64,000 bases of DNA, from NCBI RefSeq assembly GCF_000002235.5, contig NW_022145599.1, forward strand, positions 25,008,879 to 25,072,878. The letters run 5' to 3'. Position 1 is the stretch's first letter; every line of letters begins with the position of its first letter. A program made the translations under genes and the position numbers. The DNA comes from Strongylocentrotus purpuratus. Its lineage: Eukaryota; Echinodermata; Echinoidea; Camarodonta; Strongylocentrotidae. The notes below the pieces were generated by a model. It saw nothing but the letters and a program-made list of their open reading frames with translations. It was not told the origin of the DNA and searched no databases. Shown piece after piece: positions 1 through 10,473 of this stretch.

Positions 1-375
1 AATTTCATGCCTTTTGAAACTTTGAAACTAAGCTTCTTTAGAGTTTAACACGTATATTCTTTGGTGTTCTAATTTGCTATACGACATGTGTGTGTTTGCT
101 AATAATGGAAACTAAAAGAAAGAGAGCAAAAAAGAAAAACTCCATGAGGAAAAAAAAGAAAAAGAATAAGTTTATGAAAAACCACTGCAGCCACTGGTTT
201 TGCCTCTAAACATGTTTATAGTAATTGAATTGCGACCTCATTTCCTTATGAAGCATCGCCCATTGCCATGGGACTGCTCAGGCAGGGAATGGGTACACGA
301 CCCGCTGCATGACATGGGAACCCACACATGGGACTGGGGGGCCATTTCGGGCTTCACTCCAGAGTGAGCACTTAC

Positions 376-555
376 CTGCGAGCGTGAATATTGACGGGCT
401 CCGGGCTTGGGGGTGATATCAATAATACATGTATGCTTGACACGCTCATAAATCATAGATCTGCCGGGGCAGACTGAAGTGGATGATTTCGCGGGGTGCG
501 TTGCCCTCTTACCACTAAGGGTTCCAACCGAAGAAGGGTACCGGGTCCTATCCAT
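376..555 (-). other. Candidate orphan exon, unidentified
   Basis: A minus-strand open stretch that starts with ATG at 555 and runs 60 codons to a good splice donor (exon CGCAG, then GTAAGT at 370-375). It is richer in G and C than its surroundings. I do not recognise the peptide, and it does not resemble the PITPNC1 residues expected after exon 2. It could be the first exon of another minus-strand gene leaving the window, part of a repeat, or chance. Confidence 0.2.
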
Positions 556-920
556 TCCCGTACATGTACGTCATACCCTCGAGGGATAAAATTAATGATT
601 TCTATTGAGTTTAGTATCCTTTAGGGTTTAGGAGTGAAGTAAGGTACTCAATGTTGCCTCTGACATACAGGATGATAGTATATACTCTGTAATTGAGACA
701 TCATGACTACATTAATCTTTGTACCCACAAACTTTACAGAAAAAACGTAGCTACACTGGAGTACTGTAGATGTCTGTCTAACATATTTGACCTAAAATGT
801 TATCTTAAAAAATCAAAGGCAAATTAAAATTGATAGTAATATTGGATATTTAGTTCTAGTAAGTTGTGTTCTGCTTTATCTGAAGACGAAATGGAAGTAT
901 TAAACAGTGAATAATTGCTA

Positions 921-1034
921 TGGGGGTAGTTGTCAGGGAAATGGGATAGGCCCTAGGGGTAATTTTGTCCGGGAGTGGTCGTCTGGGTGTTGTTGTTCAG
1001 GGGGTAGTAGACATAGAGGCACTGGTCCTAGAAC
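921..1034. repeat. Degenerate copy of the GGGGGTAGTTGTCC minisatellite element
   Basis: Diverged units of the form GGGGTAGTTGTC end in GTCCTAGAACTC. This is the same right-hand terminus (GTCCTAGAACCT) as the larger foldback elements at 26101-26390 and 57705-58131. Only the G-rich arm is visible here. Confidence 0.6.
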
Positions 1035-1102
1035 TCATGTGTGAATCATCAAAGGCAAATGGATGAAAAGAATGTATGTATGGATTCAAGTATTCAAGAG
1101 GA

Positions 1103-1309
1103 GGCACGATAGCTCAGTCGGTAGAGCAGTGGTCTCGTAATCCGGTGACCCGGGTTTCGAAACCAAGTCGATGCGCTAGTGCCCTTTGGTAAGGCATTAA
1201 TCCTCATTACCAGGTCCCTCGGAGATGACCTAAAGCCGCCGGCCGTCTGGCTGCTTACTTTCAAGCATTTATGATTTCTTACCCGTCAGGTAAAATAATC
1301 ACCATCGCT
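1103..1309 (+). mobile_element. tRNA-derived SINE
   Basis: The head (1103 to about 1172) looks like a tRNA. It has an A box TAGCTCAGTCGG, a B box GGGTTTCGAAACC, and an anticodon-loop-like CTCGTAA that would suit a tRNA-Thr(CGT) ancestor. A non-tRNA body follows and ends near TAAAATAATCACCATCGCT. Imperfect 7-bp direct repeats (ATTCAAG / ATTGAAG) flank it. The body recurs at 32176-32280, which shows it is a dispersed family and not a lone tRNA gene. The RNA polymerase III boxes look intact. Confidence 0.85.
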
Positions 1310-1828
1310 ATTGAAGTCTAAATACTATGTTTTCTAATTGTATTCTGTGATATCTAAAGTAGATATGAAACTGTCAATAATTCCTCTGGGTACAGTTTAG
1401 GAGGGAAAGTAATCCTCATCAGGTTAATAGTGCTGAAGTAATTCAGCAGCTGATAAGAGTCCTGACAGGAATTTTGCTAAAATCTTATCTAGGAATGTAT
1501 TTGGGGCGTATTACCAGAAAGCAAAAAACCATGATTATCTGAAGAAGATATGAAAGTATTAAAATCAATGTGATTTTGTTAAATGGTGGTTTATTTCACC
1601 AGGATGTTAAGGATCCAGGAGGACAAACAGCTGAAACTCCTATCCAAAGGACTTGAAGCTGTATGTGTAGGTCTTTTGCACAGAGCACAAGCAGATACAA
1701 TTGGTTTTAAACTCAGTACCTCACAGTGACAAGACACCTGCTCTACAACTGAGCCATCAAACATGCACATACATGTATGATGTTGCTTTAGATATGGAGC
1801 ACTTGGATTTGACTACGCACTTAAAACC

Positions 1829-2163
1829 TTAAAGGGGTTGGGTAACTTTGTCTCAGATTCTGAAACAAAATCCTGGATTTAGCTCACGCTGCAATGATAC
1901 TTATAAACCTTTAGATCAGTCACGAACCCCATGACTTTTACAAGCCGATCGCCTGTCTGATTAATGGTTTTCATAAGTCTACTGGGGAAAACAAGTATGG
2001 TAAAACTGGTCACTCAAAGATTTTTACTTTTTTGAGGCACTTCTTGGTCATTTTGAAGCGCAATTTTTTTAGGGCTTCAATATTACCCCATATCAAATAC
2101 ACCGATAACACGTACATGTAGGGCCGTGCATCTCAGATTAACATTGTTAAACAATGCCTTTAA
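1829..2163. mobile_element. TTAAAGG-ended MITE, family A copy 1
   Basis: It begins TTAAAGGGGTTGGGTAAC and ends AATGCCTTTAA, so both edges carry TTAA and a short inverted repeat (TTAAAGG/CCTTTAA). Two other copies lie at 39991-40340 and 56888-57265; all share the internal phrase CACTCAAAGATTTTTACTTT. There is no coding capacity. TTAA targets with AGG ends fit the Kolobok/T2 type known from frogs and echinoderms; that assignment is inferred. Confidence 0.8.
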
Positions 2164-2341
2164 TCAATTTCTATGAATAAAATTGAATTTCAAATTAAGA
2201 CCCAACTTAATGACTAAAGTCAGTAAGGGTTGACTTCATACAGGCCTAAGGGAAAGGTGGTAAATATGTACGGATCTACAATACTTCCTCTGTTAAAAAC
2301 TGTGGAGCAGTTGATACCGTAAACTAATCAAATGATCAACT

Positions 2342-2850
2342 TTAAAGGTAACACAAAGTTTTGGTATGGGGTCATGAATTTGGTTTAAATGAACATATTG
2401 GAAGCAAATGCGATCCTATAATATTCAGTGATTGTTGTCGCGATTGAAATCGAGTCTAAAGTGATGAAATTGTAAATAATTAAGTCTTTATGTTGTATAG
2501 CTCCCTCTCAAGGTCAAGATATTAAATAGCTTTAAAACGACGTTTCTTGACTAAAATCGACAAATTTGCTATTCCCGTTTGGAAATCACATATCGCAACT
2601 GCATATTCTGAGATTTTCATGGTCGCAGCTACCATTGGATGGCCGTATAAGCTATTTGAAATTTATCAAAAATTTACCGGGAGCACCGGTAAATTTTTAT
2701 ATTCAATTTTTCTCGAAATCAGAAGTGTTTTAGGGGTTAATTTTTCTAGTGTTTATAATACATCCTAAGGGGCATCCAAATGTATCAAAATTGTAAAGAA
2801 TCGCTATCCGGCCATTTTCAATATTTCCCAAAACTTTGTATTACCTTTAA
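2342..2850. mobile_element. TTAAAGG-ended MITE, family B
   Basis: Terminal inverted repeats of about 23 bp match at all but one base (TTAAAGGTAACACAAAGTTT against TTAAAGGTAATACAAAGTTT when the right end is reversed). Both edges are TTAA. The 509-bp interior has only a chance short open frame. It is a non-autonomous DNA transposon, probably Kolobok-like. Confidence 0.8.
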
Positions 2851-4440
2851 CACTAGCCCCTACACTAAACATTACCCTAATCCTAACACTAAACCTATTT
2901 AAACAAGAATACAGAAATACAACTTTAATCCCACATCTTTGATGAAACAATCCTATAGCAAAGGCAACCACAGCAAATGAGAGAATACTTTACGTCCATC
3001 AGTATTTCCTACAAAGGCAGCCCCCTGACAGTTTATGCTATAGTAAATCATGTAGCATTAAGCAGATTTGGTATCAAATTGGACTTATCAGAAAATCTTC
3101 TCAATGATCCTGATGGACGAGTAACATCTGGGAAAAGGAAAGAAAGTGTTCTCTTCTTGGGGGAAATGGGGGGGGGGGGGGGGAGGAGGAGTGTGAGTGT
3201 GGATTTACAATATGTAGCTTTTTCATTAAGATTTCACTTGTAAGTGCACTGTATTCCACTGGGAGCAGTAACTCATTATATTCAACATAGAAGCTTATTA
3301 GCTTTTTGAGTCGACCAAGACACATTCCTCTTCGCAGATTAATCAGCCAAACTCAGACCACTGATGGATCTTTGGTAATCATGTATCCTTGAATATTATG
3401 GTGACTTCCAATAAGATCCCCCATCCCTAGGCCCCATAAGGTTTTGACACGTCTGTCATCTTTCAATTTTCAATTAGGAGATGAAGATATTTGTAGTCAA
3501 AATCAAAAGTAATCACATTTAATTCCTTATTGAAATGTAGCCTTTCTAATAATACCATGACAATGCCATAGTCATAAACCTTTAATTGCCAAATTGATTA
3601 ATAAAAATACTGGTATCCTAGACCTGGGCAACATGAATTAAAGTGTACCAATTACCAAAAATACTACCCCGGTATGTTTTATATTTTAAGGGTTCCATGT
3701 TGCTATACCACATTCAAGCTATAAAGAGAATCAGCAAGTTTAAAGACACTCTCAATTATTACATAAATGTGACTTGTGCGTAAACTTCTAGATGCACATG
3801 TACATATACATGTATATGCGCTTGCATAGAATACATTTGCGCTGGGTTTCATGTTATTCTTTAATTTCTTAATACTAATTTTCTTTTAGCACAAAGGATG
3901 CTGGATACAATTTCTTTGAGGGTTGATTGATTTATACATTCTTTAGGTATTAGGAACACTTTGAGGTTTCTGCACATTTTCCTGACAACAAAACTTACAA
4001 TACCATTCAGCGGATAATCTTAATTCTTCTGAGTTTATCTCACATTTAGGGAAACCCAACCTTGATAGCAAACTACTCTAGATGAAGCAAAAAAATCAAG
4101 TAGACTGGTCAAAGTTTTAATAAAAATCCAATTAAATTAAACGATAACTAAACTGACAGTTTTAGAAACTGTGTTTCTCAAGTTTCTGTTGCCGTTTTCC
4201 CATGACAGTAAGAACAATGGTGTGAAACCATCGTTGGCTTAAAGAGGATTAAGTATGAAAATCAAAATGATCTGCAAGTTGATCCCAGACCAATCCCTCG
4301 GCTAAACTCAATTGACATGGAACAGCTGACAGTACATGGGCAGTGGTGAGGGACTGCATGGATATGCGGTGAAGAACCGATAGAGTCTAGGGGATCTGGC
4401 AGCATGTATGTTTGTGACTGTTTTATAGACCACCATTCCA
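2851..4440. other. Non-coding DNA, no gene seen
   Basis: AT-rich sequence downstream of PITPNC1 exon 2 in the direction of transcription, so probably its next intron. It holds a G16-type run near 3169-3182 and scattered TACATGTA words. No convincing exon was seen on either strand. Confidence 0.5.
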
Positions 4441-4449
4441 CGTGTATAT

Positions 4450-4696
4450 ACCTCTCTCGCTTTCAAACGCTTTCTCTGTCTCTCTCTCCCTCTGTCTGTC
4501 TGTCTGCCCATCTCTCTCTCTCTTTCTCTCCCTTTGTTTCTTGTCTGTATTCTGTCTCGTCATCTCTCTCAAACTCTCTATCCACTCTTTCTCTATTCTC
4601 CCTTTCTTTTCTATGTTTTACTTTTTTCTCCTTTCCCCTTTTCTTCTGAATCTCTCTCTATTATCTTCCTACCCTTTCTTGCTCCCTTCATTTTTC

Positions 4697-4728
<32 letters not shown>

Positions 4729-4799
4729 ATTCTCTCTATCTCTATATCTCTCTCTATTATCTTTTTTTCCCTTTCTTGCTCCCTTCATTCTTCTCTCTC

Positions 4800-4844
<45 letters not shown>

Positions 4845-4880
4845 TCTCTCTCTTCTTTTTCTGTCTCTGTCACTGTCCCT
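4450..4880. repeat. CT-rich microsatellite tract
   Basis: Over 400 bp of interrupted (CT)n, with the purest runs at about 4709-4730 and 4799-4851. Long serine/leucine-rich open frames here are by-products of the repeat. Confidence 0.9.
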
Positions 4881-5025
4881 GTCTATTTCCCTGCCTTACA
4901 ATGTACCTCATCATCCATGTGGTTGCATGGCAATGGAGTCAAGTGCACTATCCATGATGAGAAATTAATGCTTGGGGCTCAATGTGATTGATATGCTATG
5001 CTTTCCTATTATTCATATTCATGTA

Positions 5026-5195
5026 CGTCTGTCTCTGTCTCTATCTCTCTGTCTGTCTGTCTGCTTCTCCCACCCTCTCTCCCTCTCCTTCACTTAATGT
5101 GTATAAATCTTCTTTCTCTCTCTCTATTTTCCTCTCTATCTCTCTCTCTTTTGCTTTCTTTCTCTCTTTCTCTTTCTTTCCCTTACCCTCCTTTT
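5026..5195. repeat. CT-rich microsatellite tract
   Basis: Interrupted (CT)n with CTGT units, a second tract 150 bp after the one ending near 4880. Confidence 0.85.
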
Positions 5196-5239
5196 CTTTC
5201 TACTGGTTCAAGCAATTGCCTCTCTTTCGCTATGTAAAA

Positions 5240-6400
5240 GCCCCTCTAAAGTGCTGAGAACTCCAAATTTGCCCAAAATTTGATGCAAAGATCCCCCCTT
5301 ACCTTAAGAAAACCTAAATTTTGTATTCTTTCATCAATATTTGGCTTCAAACTCATTAAAAAAAAAAAAAATCCTTGCAGAAATGTGTCTTAAATGACAT
5401 CCTCTTTCACATTATGATACAATTTAAGTGAAATTCTGCCATCAAATTTGTGGGGTTCCCTACGATTGAGAGGGGCATTTCTCTCTTAGATGAGCAAAGC
5501 ACCTAATTCCTATTGAATATGTTGGGCCATTAGGTGTATAAACTAAATGAAAATCACAGGTTTTAACATTTCAGATAATAAGGAAAGATTAAAGTTTGGT
5601 ACGTGCATAAGTATGTTTAGGCTAAAGAGAACAGTATACTGGGTAACAAATCACATATTTTTATTAAATAGAAATAATTAGAGAAATTTTTAGTTGAAGT
5701 TGATGGCTAACCTGTCATTGTATGAGGATAGTGATTCCATGCCTTCTCTGTTATATAGAAGTAGCTGCACAACCTGGAAACTAACTTCTGTATCCAGACT
5801 GGTAATCGACTGTAACAAAGACAAGAAAAGGTTTTCGTTAAATGAGCATTACGGGTACTACATCAAGACACTAATTCCAAGACCCGGTTTAAATGAATGA
5901 TATAACATGAATAAATGTGGTGAGGAAATATAAGTTTCTCATTCTTCAAATCAATCAGGGAATTTAGCCACAAAACCTTGTTTTCTTCAATACCACAGTA
6001 GAACAAACTTACATTACAGCATACATGCTAAAACTCACATTTAAATGACAAATATTATGTAAGAGAAATATATATATTATGTTCATTTGAAAAGCATTAT
6101 AAAGTCTTATTCACATTGCATTTCAAATGGTCCTTCAATCATATATCTTAATAAAGAAGTTATTTCTACTAAACTTTGTCACCACATAATTCTTCCTTCA
6201 AAACACCACTTGTTCTAATTTTTCAACAAGCCTTCTAAAAGTTTTTAAAAAATCTATGGAGTGCCTTTAAGATAACATTTTATATAATCTCTTGAATAAA
6301 TCTGACATAATCCAGATAAAACAAACAAAGGTATTTATACTGTAGGTAGGTTTGATTAAGGACCATTTTGTTTGACCACTCAGTAGGTCCATGGTTTGAC
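5240..6400. other. Non-coding DNA, no gene seen
   Basis: AT-rich sequence immediately downstream of the exon 2 donor of the PITPNC1-like gene, presumably its second intron. No repeat family or exon was recognised. Confidence 0.5.
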
Positions 6401-6408
6401 TGACTTAC

Positions 6409-6557
6409 TTTGATAGATAGACCCGTTTCTCTGTGAACCTGCCCTTGCCATGGACAGGGTCATCGCACTCTACATTCTGGATAACTTCTACGCCTTCTCC
6501 CTTCTGAGACTGTTCATCACTGTGTTTTGCTATCATGTACAGCTGTCCTATGTGGTA
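6409..6557 (-). CDS. PITPNC1: PITPNC1-like phosphatidylinositol transfer protein, exon 2
   Basis: This minus-strand exon has acceptor TTTCAG (ctg at 6558-6560) and donor GTAAGT (6403-6408). Its 149 nt encode 49 residues plus two bases. They start YHIGQLYMIAKHSDEQSQKG and include EGVEVIQN and DPVHGKGRFTEKRVYLS, which matches the second block of class II PITPs of the PITPNC1/RdgB-beta type, as I recall it (GQLYMI.KHS.EQ, GEGVEVVQN, FTEKRVYL). The family moves phosphatidylinositol and phosphatidic acid between membranes. The exon joins in phase 0 to exon 1, 20.7 kb upstream. The next expected residues (LPSWARAVVPK in human) were not found in the window, so the rest of the gene lies to the left. 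Its splice acceptor and first ~48 nt have been copied into a tandem array just upstream. Confidence 0.93.
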
Positions 6558-7235
6558 CTGAAAGATACAAGATACAGGAGAAACAATGAGAAACAATCAG
6601 ACACTGTTAATCGCTGTGTTTTGCTATCATGTACAGCTGTCCTATGTGGTACTGAAAGATACAAGAGAAGACAATCAGACAATGAGCATAGCTGTGTTTC
6701 GCTATCATGTACAGCTGCCCTATGTGGTACTGAAAGATACAAGAGACAGAAGAAGACAATGAGAACAATCAGACAATGAGAACAATCAGACAATCAGACA
6801 CTGTTCATTGCTGTGTTTTGCTATCATGTACAGCTGTCCTATGTGGTACTGAAAGATACAAGAGAAGACAATCAGACAATGAGCATAGCTGTGTTTCGCT
6901 ATCATGTACAGCTGTCCTATGTGGTACTGAAAGATACAAGATACAGGAGAAACAATGGACAATCAGACACTGTTCATTGCTGTGTTTTGCTATCCTATGT
7001 GGTACTGAAAGATACAAGAGAAGACAATCAGACAATCAGACATTAAGCATAGCTGTGTTTTGCTATCATGTACAGCTGTCCTATGTGGTAATGAAAGAAC
7101 AACAGACAGGAGAAGACAGTGAGAAACAATGAGACAATCAGACACTGTTCATCGCTGTGTTTTGCTATCATGTACAGCTGTCCTATGTGGTATTGAAAGA
7201 TACAAGAGACAGGAAAAACAATGAGAAACAATGAG
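6558..7235 (-). repeat. Tandem array made from the exon 2 splice acceptor and exon start
   Basis: Seven extra copies of a roughly 75-120 bp unit lie directly upstream of PITPNC1 exon 2. Each holds some intron, a TTTCAG-type acceptor and the first ~48 nt of the exon (codons for YHIGQLYMIAKHSD). The acceptor junctions fall near 6645, 6723, 6842, 6921, 6999, 7084 and 7187. The five nearest the exon keep CAG/TACCAC; the two farthest have lost the AG. The copy near 6999 lacks about 10 bp of exon sequence. None contains the full exon or its donor, and several run into stops soon after the shared part. Confidence 0.88.
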
Positions 7236-7357
7236 AAACAAAGAGAAACAGAAACGAGCAGTTTATAACCCCTCTGAGATGAGTAGTTACTGTACTTTTC
7301 TTCGATTTGATTTCCTACAATGAATATCTGATTTTGTACTCAGCTCTGGTGCTTCAC

Positions 7358-7640
7358 TCTCTCTATGCCTTTCTCCTCTCGCTCTCCCTCTCTTTATCTC
7401 TCTACTAGTATTTCACACAATAGGCATGTATTTGGTTTTCTCCTCTCTTTCTCTTTTGGAACAGTCTCTATTTATAATCTTATTCTATAACTCCCCCCCC
7501 CCCCTCCCCTTCTCCCTCTCTCTCTCTCTATCTCTCTCTCTCTCACTCTCTCTCTCTCTCTCTCCTCTCTATCTCCTTTATTTTGTTCTCGTTGTTCCTT
7601 TTCCATTCTCTTCTCTATCTTGAGTCCATTTCCCTCCCTA
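7358..7640. repeat. CT microsatellite with C-run
   Basis: A C12 run at about 7493-7504 is followed by (CT)n, purest at 7515-7565. Confidence 0.85.
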
Positions 7641-8059
7641 CTCTCTCTTCTGTCTCTATCCAACCATATGGATATCACATTAAAGTTAACACAAAGTGTT
7701 TTCACTTAAATACATTCTACCTCACTGCAAACAATTTCCATTGACGTCAGAAGAACAACACCAGCATGAAATCGAAGTAGATTAATTTCCATTTCATTTA
7801 TCACCAAAGATATATTTACACGATTACACGGACATGTGTGTAGTGGAGTACATGTACATAACAAAAACAAGGGTATAATAAAGGATTGTAGGAAAAACAT
7901 ATTTCTTCAAAGATTGTGTGTGTGCATGTACATGTATGAGCAAGCAAAGGCTCTAGATGTACCTCAAATTCTTCAGGGTAACTACACATTTAATAAAATG
8001 AATACCAAAGTACACATAACTTTAATTCACTGAATTGATATATGTTGGTTTATGTCTCC

Positions 8060-8190
8060 CCCCCCCCCCCCCCCCTCTCTCTCTCTCTCTCTCTTCTTAT
8101 CAATATCTCTCAAGCTGTGTCTATCTGTCTCTGTCCTCCCACTCCCCCTCCCACTTCCTCTCTCTCCCTCTCTCTCTTTTTCTCTCTGGG
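8060..8190. repeat. C-run and CT microsatellite
   Basis: A run of about 17 C is followed by (CT)n and interrupted CT/CCT repeats. Confidence 0.85.
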
Positions 8191-9723
8191 TGCATTTATC
8201 GGGGCTTGCCACTAGATATGTACATATCGTACCCCACTATTGAACCCCACTATCGAACCCCACTATACGATCGTGATTTGCGGGATGTCGAGTTTATCGT
8301 CCCTTCACGATTCAAAATAAAGGCCTTATGTCTGCCCGGCTATTTTGACCCGGGAAGCAGACAGTTTCTCGGAGGTCAACTTCACACACATGCTTGTACA
8401 CAACACCTGGGTGGTCCTATTTGTATGTGAGGTTCAAAACAGCTTTGCGTTTATCGATCTCTCAGAAACGTGATTCTGGCTGTATGTCACATACAAAACA
8501 CACCTTTTTGCGTCTTTAGATATGCCCATATCTAAAGCCCTTTAAAAAAGGCTTTGCGTTTATCACCTTCTAAATTTGCCTAAAAGACGTTTGAGAAACC
8601 TGATTCTAGCCAAAAATCTGGTCGATAAACGTAACCTCTTTCTATCTTTCAAGCTGTCTTTGTCTGACACTGTCCCTCTCTCATGTGCCCCCCCCCCCCC
8701 CCCCACGTCTACCTACTCATCAATGCCAATCAGACCAAATCACCTGGTTGAGAATCCTGCTGATTTAGAAGCCAATCTCACAGATCAAGCAGAGACGACC
8801 AAGAGTCAAGACCCCAATTTATACATTTATACATTTCTACCGTGCTAAAGTAAAGCAGGTACAAAGTTGAAGGCAAGTTAGCCATCTTCAAATCTAGGGC
8901 TTTTATCAAAACCTTTCCAATGTAATAAAAGCTGTCGAAAGACCATCCACTGTACGGCTCCACCAGGAAATAAATTCTCTAATTCTAATATCCAAGAAGT
9001 TTTGGCATGGTCACTTAAAGAAAGTATTTTGCCTAGATATGTACACTACTACACTAAAGCGTATTTTGTAACATATACATTTTCATGTAAAATGAATGAC
9101 AAAGCCCCAAAAAAGGTAAAAGTTAATTTATTTTTCTTATCCAAAGAAAATTGTCATCAAACATGTACATATAAAGGTATACTGTATAATCTGACACAAG
9201 TTTAAGTTTTTAACATTTCCCATTACATAAAAGTATTTCTGAAAACTACATACATGTACAAGAAAGGAAAGTGGGATATTTGCAATATTCTTCATATAAA
9301 GGTAATAAGAAGCTGCTTGCAAGATGAATCACAGAGTTGTCAATTTGTGTTTGGTCATTCAAAACTTTAAACTTCATACTGTAACTTATGTACCCTTTAT
9401 CAGATATTCCTTTACACTTCACAAATCCTTCCTCTCACTTTCAATCATTTACTAAAGGTAATTCTCTAGCATAAAGCTGATGTCACGATACGTTTCCCCT
9501 TGGTAGAACACGCCCATTGGCGCATACATGTAGATCTGACAAATGTCAAATTATACACCGATATACAGATGGGCTGAGCATATCCATGCCACTGCCAATA
9601 TGTTTTATTAAAATATCAACAAGACACCTGCTTTTAACTCTCTCTTGAGGTAGTAATATTGATTTGAAGTAAAACAGCAGCAAGTTAGACATTTTTTTCT
9701 TCAAACATGGAATCCTGTATCAT
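8191..9723. other. Intronic DNA with short local repeats
   Basis: Three copies of a 13-bp unit ACCCCACTAT(T/C)GA lie at about 8230-8268. An imperfect duplication starting GCTTTGCGTTTATC occurs near 8447 and 8552. A C18 run lies near 8687-8704. Nothing coding was seen; the region lies inside the PITPNC1-like intron 1. Confidence 0.5.
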
Positions 9724-9913
9724 TTAAAGCCCCACTGCACTACTTCTAGCTATTTGTGCCCACTATAGCAAACAATGCCTAATCGGTGACCATTGGTCCC
9801 TCATGATCCCCTTTTTCTTACGTTGAGAGCCGATTTGATAAAATAACCACCTGTCAGTGACCTTGCAGGGAGGTCTAATCCCTCCTGGCTAAACTAGTGC
9901 AGTGAGGCTTTAA
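9724..9913. mobile_element. TTAA-flanked MITE, family E copy 1
   Basis: Ends read TTAAAGCCCCACTGCACTA and, reversed from the right, TTAAAGCCTCACTGCACTA. The family is confirmed by an opposite-strand copy at 42297-42483 that shares AACAATGC, GACCATTGGTCC and CCACCTGTCAGTGACC. It is 190 bp and non-coding. Confidence 0.85.
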
Positions 9914-9934
9914 AACATAGTAGATTGTTTAAAG

Positions 9935-10448
9935 GGAAACTTTGACACTTAGCCTACAGGTAAAAATTAATAAAACACTATGGCCATATTTCTAACTTGA
10001 GGTCAAGGTGAAACCCTGACTTTGTGTGCAGAATTAATCCACCAACGTACATGTACATGTACATCTTACTTCTACCCAAGATAAAGTTTTGCAGGTTTAA
10101 ATACGTGAGTCATGCAAACTTCTTCATCACACCATGTAGCTGCTGGTAGTAAGGCTATCCAGACTGCCAGCTGGGCAAGTCATCAGGGGCAGCATGTCAA
10201 TGGATAGTGGGAGACATACCAATGACCAGTCAATAGATACCTACTATCACATGCTGGTCATAGCAATGAGGGTACATTTCATAGTTCATTTCACCCTGTT
10301 TATACAGGCGCCACTATATTATCTACTACTGCACTGTGAGGGGAGAAGATTTCTTGTCTTGTTAAATCATCTTGCTTGCATGCATGTAAAGTACAAGTCC
10401 TGTAAGTTGCACTTACAGAAGAACCTTGATATGAGAAAACTAGATGGA
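9935..10448. other. Intronic DNA, nothing recognised
   Basis: Contains a run of ACATGT words near 10050-10062. No gene or repeat family was identified. Confidence 0.4.
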
Positions 10449-10449
10449 A

Positions 10450-10469
10450 TTCGACTGCGCGCAGTCGAA
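10450..10469. other. Perfect 20-bp palindrome
   Basis: TTCGACTGCGCGCAGTCGAA is its own reverse complement and sits 4 bp before the ATGCCTCCG end of the DR1 array element. Confidence 0.9.
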
Positions 10470-10473
10470 AATG

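Noticed and set aside
1103-1175. Functional tRNA-Thr gene
   Set aside because: The acceptor stem is not closed, the B-box arm is altered, and the body that follows recurs at 32176; it is the head of a SINE.
4442-4968. Long Ser/Leu-rich open frames
   Set aside because: They are translations of CT microsatellite; the same holds near 7.5, 8.1, 16.4, 18.8, 52.4, 60.7 and 63.2 kb.
1-6400. Third exon of the PITPNC1-like gene
   Set aside because: I looked on the minus strand for residues like LPSWARAVVPK and for the tyrosine-rich block that follows in human and found none; it probably lies beyond the window.
6558-7235. CRISPR-like array
   Set aside because: Units vary in length, have no unique spacers and derive from the adjacent exon in a eukaryotic gene.
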